Shown piece by piece: positions 5,352 to 6,283 of a stretch of DNA of 6,283 bases (positions are counted from its first letter, which is position 1; every line of letters begins with the position of its first letter). A program made the position numbers and the translations under genes. Source of the DNA: CAZWMK01 sp964635065 (GTDB lineage: Bacteria > Pseudomonadota > Alphaproteobacteria > Sphingomonadales > Sphingomonadaceae). The DNA lies in NCBI GenBank assembly GCA_964635065.1, contig CAZWMK010000118.1, positions 1 to 6,283 of the forward strand, written 5' to 3'. The notes beneath the pieces are model-generated. The model was not told where the DNA came from and ran no database searches. It saw nothing but the letters and a program-made list of their open reading frames with translations.

Positions 5352-5678
5352 TCAGCGCCGAACGCGCTCGTCCACACTGCACAGCAGCGCCAGCCAGTGC
5401 GCGGACCGGGCCAGAGTTTCCTTGTCCAGCCGGTAATAGACAAGCCTGGCCTGCCGCCTTGGGATGATCAGCCTTGCCTTGCGCAAGATGGCAAGCTGTT
5501 GCGACAGCGCCGGTTGCTGGATACCAGTTTCGCGTTCGATCGCGCTGACCGCATATTCGCCCGTCGCCAGCAGCTGAACAAGGCGCAGGCGGGTATTATG
5601 ACCAAGCACACGAAAAAGGTCGGCCATTTTTTCAGTGCTGAACGGGTCCGCGGCGGTATCGGCGTTCGTGGTGGTCAT
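5352..5678 (-). CDS. ArsR/SmtB-family winged-helix regulator without the classic metal site
   Basis: This 108-residue protein has one winged helix-turn-helix at about 18-85. The pattern LGHNTRLRLVQLLATGE, then IERETGIQQPALSQQLAILRKA, then the wing RRQARLVYYRL, is diagnostic of the ArsR family. The ELCVC-type metal-binding motif of helix 3 is absent: the protein has VSAIERE there. The cysteine used by persulfide sensors of the BigR/SqrR kind appears to be Gln35. The only cysteine is Cys100 near the C-terminus. The ligand is therefore unknown and unlikely to be the usual As/Cd/Zn or a disulfide pair. Repression of its own gene, of the cytochrome gene downstream, or of the divergent SnoaL-like gene is the likely role by position. 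No ribosome site is seen before ATG 5678, while a promoter-like pair sits so close that the message may be leaderless. Confidence 0.9.
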   Translation of the reverse strand: MTTTNADTAADPFSTEKMADLFRVLGHNTRLRLVQLLATGEYAVSAIERETGIQQPALSQQLAILRKARLIIPRRQARLVYYRLDKETLARSAHWLALLCSVDERVRR

Positions 5679-5684
5679 GGCTGA

Positions 5685-5713
5685 TAAATAGGCTTGTCCG
5701 CCGCCCTTGTCAC
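5685..5713 (-). promoter_or_regulatory. Candidate arsR promoter, possibly giving a leaderless message
   Basis: On the minus strand GTGACA (5713-5708) matches the -35 consensus at five of six positions. A 17-base spacer leads to TATTTA (5690-5685), a weak -10. The -10 ends only six bases before the arsR ATG, so transcription would start at or next to the start codon. This agrees with the missing ribosome site. The rest of the divergent gap (5679-5816) holds two CTTGTC copies 13 bases apart (5693, 5706), a TGTT/AACA dyad (5736-5749) and an AATCT/AGATT dyad (5775-5795). Any of these could be operator sites, none is compelling. Confidence 0.4.
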
Positions 5714-5816
5714 CGGATCGTCTTTTTCGGACATATGTTGGAAATAACAGTGGCGTCGGGGTGGGGCTGTTGGCAATCTGCTGCGCAACAAGATTCTTTG
5801 GGAGAGGAGTTCATAC

Positions 5817-6236
5817 ATGGCTTTCAATGGACCGGCTGAAGATCGGCTGGCGATCCGTGAATTGTGCGCGACCTATGGTGATGCCGTCAGCCGTCGCAGC
5901 GCCGCTGAATGGGGTGCGCTGTGGGCAGAAGACGGCGTATGGGCCATGCCGGGCATTCCGGGCATGGAGCGCATCGAGGGCCGCGAGACGATTGTCTCGA
6001 CCTGGATCGAAGGAATGAAAATGTTTCCCTTCCAGGCCAATATCCAGCTTTCCGGCAGCGTGGAAATCGAAGGCCATCAGGCAACGGGGCGCTGCTATAC
6101 CTATGAACGCGTGAAGGACACCGACGGCAAGGATGCCGTCTGGATGAACGTCTATCACGACGAATATGTGAAAACGGGCGGCAAGTGGCTGTTCAAGAGC
6201 CGCACGCTCGAAATCCTCAACATCACCAGTTTCTGA
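5817..6236 (+). CDS. SnoaL-like / NTF2-fold family protein
   Basis: This 139-residue protein is full length for the family. The start ATG has an excellent GGAGAGGAG site at 5801-5809, seven bases upstream. DRLAIRELCATYGDAVSRR (9-27), then EWGALWAEDGVW (31-42), forms the helices and first strand of the cone-shaped alpha+beta barrel. GRETIVSTW (55-63) and GRCYTYERV (91-99) follow, and HDEYVKTGGKWLFKSRTL (114-131) is the typical last pair of strands. The family includes polyketide cyclases, limonene-epoxide hydrolase, ketosteroid isomerase and the small subunits of ring-hydroxylating dioxygenases. Many members bind small hydrophobic ligands, and many have no known activity. No signal peptide is visible. 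It is transcribed away from arsR and is followed within 40 bases by another start, so it may be first in an operon. The fold is well supported; the substrate is not known. Confidence 0.88.
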   Translation: MAFNGPAEDRLAIRELCATYGDAVSRRSAAEWGALWAEDGVWAMPGIPGMERIEGRETIVSTWIEGMKMFPFQANIQLSGSVEIEGHQATGRCYTYERVKDTDGKDAVWMNVYHDEYVKTGGKWLFKSRTLEILNITSF

Positions 6237-6268
6237 GAGTTAACGCTATGGGAAGGGGTATGCCCGGC

Positions 6269-6283
6269 ATGATCCGTCACGTT
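6269..6283 (+). CDS. Start of a downstream gene, possibly a Dabb-domain protein (partial)
   Basis: Three ATG codons in the same frame (6248, 6260, 6269) are open to the window edge. The third begins MIRHV, which is how many stress-responsive alpha/beta-barrel (Dabb) proteins begin. It has GGAAGGGG at 6251-6258, ten bases upstream. The ATG at 6248 would have GAGAG eight bases upstream and give MGRGMPGMIRHV. Only 5-12 residues are visible, so the family is a guess. It lies 11-32 bases after the SnoaL-like gene on the same strand. Confidence 0.35.

Noticed and set aside
5332..5352. Terminator hairpin after arsR (AACGGG / CCCGTT)
   Set aside because: The stem is only 6 bp with a 9-base loop and just a few T residues follow, so read-through to the cytochrome gene seems likely.

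Overview
This window looks like chromosomal DNA from a motile, respiring alphaproteobacterium, most likely a sphingomonad. The inference rests on the high G+C content, on the style of the MotA/MotB, NUDIX and SnoaL-like proteins, and on a CCA-encoding tRNA-Met. No taxonomic search could be run. The window is gene-dense. There is no gene-free stretch above 300 bases; the longest gap is about 220 bases (1820-2038). I see no transposase, integrase, CRISPR array or rRNA.

Layout from left to right. (1) 1-1819, minus strand: a two-gene unit. A ferredoxin/putidaredoxin-reductase-type flavoprotein is followed after 23 bases by a nitronate-monooxygenase-like flavoprotein that runs off the left edge. 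The latter seems to lose its frame at a CG tract close to the edge. (2) 1820-2672, plus strand: an intergenic region with an inverted repeat and a good sigma70-type promoter, then an elongator-type tRNA-Met (CAU), then a small NUDIX hydrolase whose better start is a GTG at 2199. (3) 2623-4405, minus strand: motA then motB, the proton-type flagellar stator pair. The motB 3' end overlaps the convergent NUDIX gene by 50 bp. The motA leader holds three short segments that can form alternative hairpins. (4) 4505-5678, minus strand: an ArsR-family regulator, a small lipoprotein cytochrome c, and a short DksA/TraR-type zinc-finger protein. All three lie in the same direction with gaps of 67 and 69 bases. 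(5) 5679-6283, plus strand: divergent from arsR, a SnoaL/NTF2-like protein, then the first codons of another gene whose MIRHV start resembles Dabb-domain proteins.

How the genes may work together. MotA and MotB form one machine. The reductase and the nitronate-monooxygenase-like protein are probably co-transcribed and suggest an oxidative catabolic function, but no ferredoxin or terminal oxygenase is present here. ArsR may control the cytochrome gene, the divergent SnoaL-like gene, or both. Nothing seen amounts to a clearly new system. The items most worth checking are the apparent nitronate-monooxygenase frameshift, the motA leader structures, the inverted repeat upstream of the reductase, and the possibly leaderless arsR.
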